A DNA stretch of 43,933 bases, taken from assembly GCA_038150225.1 (NCBI GenBank), contig JAYQWG010000019.1:1-43933 (forward strand). Reading direction: 5' to 3'. The position numbers and the translations under genes are program-made. Shown here piece after piece: positions 43,267 through 43,933 of the stretch. The stretch is from Lucifugimonas sp038150225. GTDB taxonomy: Bacteria; Chloroflexota; Dehalococcoidia; Lucifugimonadales; Lucifugimonadaceae. Below the pieces are notes generated by a model, which was given only the letters and a program-made list of their open reading frames with translations, was not told where the DNA came from and ran no database searches. How positions within the stretch are numbered: position 1 is the stretch's first letter; each line of letters starts with the position of its first letter.

Positions 43267-43933
43267 TTGACCGACGCATCTGTATTCACGCGCATAGAAG
43301 ACATCATCCTCCAAGATGACATCCGCGGGATGAAAGCCCTCCGACCTCACATGAAAGATGGTTGGTTAGATCGCTCGGCGCAGTTGCTCCTCGATCACCC
43401 TGGGAAGGTGTTGATTGCGACCGGCTTTTACATTCTCCGAGCAGGGGAGCCAGAAACCGACGGACCACCAGGTGCAGTCGCAATTGGTGAGGCATTGAAA
43501 ACCCTTGGCAACACCGTCGCTTATGTGACTGACGAAAAGTGTTCCACGGCAATGCGGGCAATCTCCGGTGATGACGTCGTCGAAGAATTTCCAATCACGA
43601 CTCATCACGAGTCGACAATGTTCGCCCACGATCTTCTAGTGAAGCACGCTCCGTCCGCGTTGGTTTCGATCGAAAGAGCAGGTCTACTCGGAGATGGCAC
43701 TTACCGAAACTGGAAGGGAATCGACTTTTCCGAACACAATGCCAAGATTGACCACATGTTCGATCAACACCCCTATTCAGTCGGTATCGGCGACGGTGGC
43801 AACGAAATTGGAATGGGGAACATGCGCCACGTCATCCCCGATATCGAAAACCTGCCGGATGATCCTTGCGTCACGACTACGACTGAATTAATAACTGCAA
43901 GTGTTTCGAACTGGGGTGGGTACGGTCTAATTG
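43267..43933 (+). CDS. DUF4392 protein (D-glutamate cyclase C-terminal type), partial at window end
   Basis: About 222 residues are visible from the TTG at 43267, with AGAGAGG upstream. The frame stays open to the last base. Recognisable parts are VLIATGFYILRAGEPETDGPPGA (by position, about residues 56-78), VSIERAGLLGDGTYRNWKG and IGDGGNEIGMGN, motifs of the DUF4392 family that in animals form the C-terminal half of D-glutamate cyclase, which makes 5-oxo-D-proline. The two neighbouring genes therefore look like a split cyclase. The C-terminal end lies beyond the window. Confidence 0.87.
   Translation, partial: MTDASVFTRIEDIILQDDIRGMKALRPHMKDGWLDRSAQLLLDHPGKVLIATGFYILRAGEPETDGPPGAVAIGEALKTLGNTVAYVTDEKCSTAMRAISGDDVVEEFPITTHHESTMFAHDLLVKHAPSALVSIERAGLLGDGTYRNWKGIDFSEHNAKIDHMFDQHPYSVGIGDGGNEIGMGNMRHVIPDIENLPDDPCVTTTTELITASVSNWGGYGLI

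Noticed and set aside
1..43933. CRISPR arrays, insertion sequences, phage genes, tRNA or rRNA genes
   Set aside because: I looked for regular repeats, transposase-like frames, cloverleaf and rRNA segments and saw none.

Overview
The window looks like a stretch of a marine Chloroflexota genome, most like the SAR202 / Dehalococcoidia group. This placement is inference. It rests on an 11-gene complex I operon without NuoE, NuoF or NuoG, a succinate dehydrogenase with an HdrB-like third subunit instead of classical membrane anchors, two enolase-superfamily sugar-acid enzymes, split DUF1445/DUF4392 D-glutamate cyclase-type genes, frequent TTG starts and moderate GC content. It is a draft scaffold: four runs of exactly 100 N (29268-29367, 33647-33746, 37965-38064, 40206-40305) each interrupt a conserved gene. 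No rRNA, tRNA, CRISPR array, insertion sequence or phage gene was recognised.

Layout. 1-6.1 kb: an unexplained leader with a strong hairpin, an OmpR-type response regulator broken by an in-frame TAA, a 957-residue lipoprotein that joins PKD, Ig-like, beta-propeller and cyclophilin domains, threonine synthase, and a convergent GNAT acetyltransferase. 6.2-8.0 kb: two tandem SelW-like (Rdx family) genes, the first with CxxC and the second with CxxU encoded by an in-frame TGA followed by a bSECIS-like hairpin, then a terminator and a zinc alcohol dehydrogenase. 8.1-19.1 kb: nuoABCDHIJK, a small DUF2007-like gene, then nuoLMN. 19.1-24.2 kb: NAD kinase, a Nudix hydrolase, and sdhA-sdhB-HdrB-like subunit, closed by a terminator. 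24.3-29.2 kb: an enolase-superfamily enzyme, an unknown protein, a TetR regulator facing a 27-bp palindromic operator, a frameshifted methyltransferase, a BDH2-like SDR and malate dehydrogenase. 29.2-34.5 kb: acyl-CoA carboxylase carboxyltransferase, folP-folK, a CopD-like membrane protein, a TlpA-like thioredoxin lipoprotein and glycyl-tRNA synthetase with a terminator in its leader. 34.6-37.4 kb: an SDR / SRPBCC / amidase gene run. 37.4-43.9 kb: an aldo-keto reductase with a ferredoxin tail, a NIT-domain chemoreceptor, a galactonate dehydratase-like enolase, a nucleotidyltransferase-like protein, and a DUF1445-DUF4392 pair whose second member runs off the window.

Together the genes describe a respiring heterotroph. 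Complex I (probably with a non-NADH electron donor), succinate dehydrogenase, malate dehydrogenase and acyl-CoA carboxylase form the energy and C4 core. The enolases, SDRs, amidase and D-glutamate cyclase-type genes suggest use of sugar acids, amides and D-amino acids. The most striking item is the selenocysteine-encoding SelW-like gene, which standard gene calling would truncate. Next are the cyclophilin fusion lipoprotein, the attenuator-like leader of glyS and the decayed response regulator.
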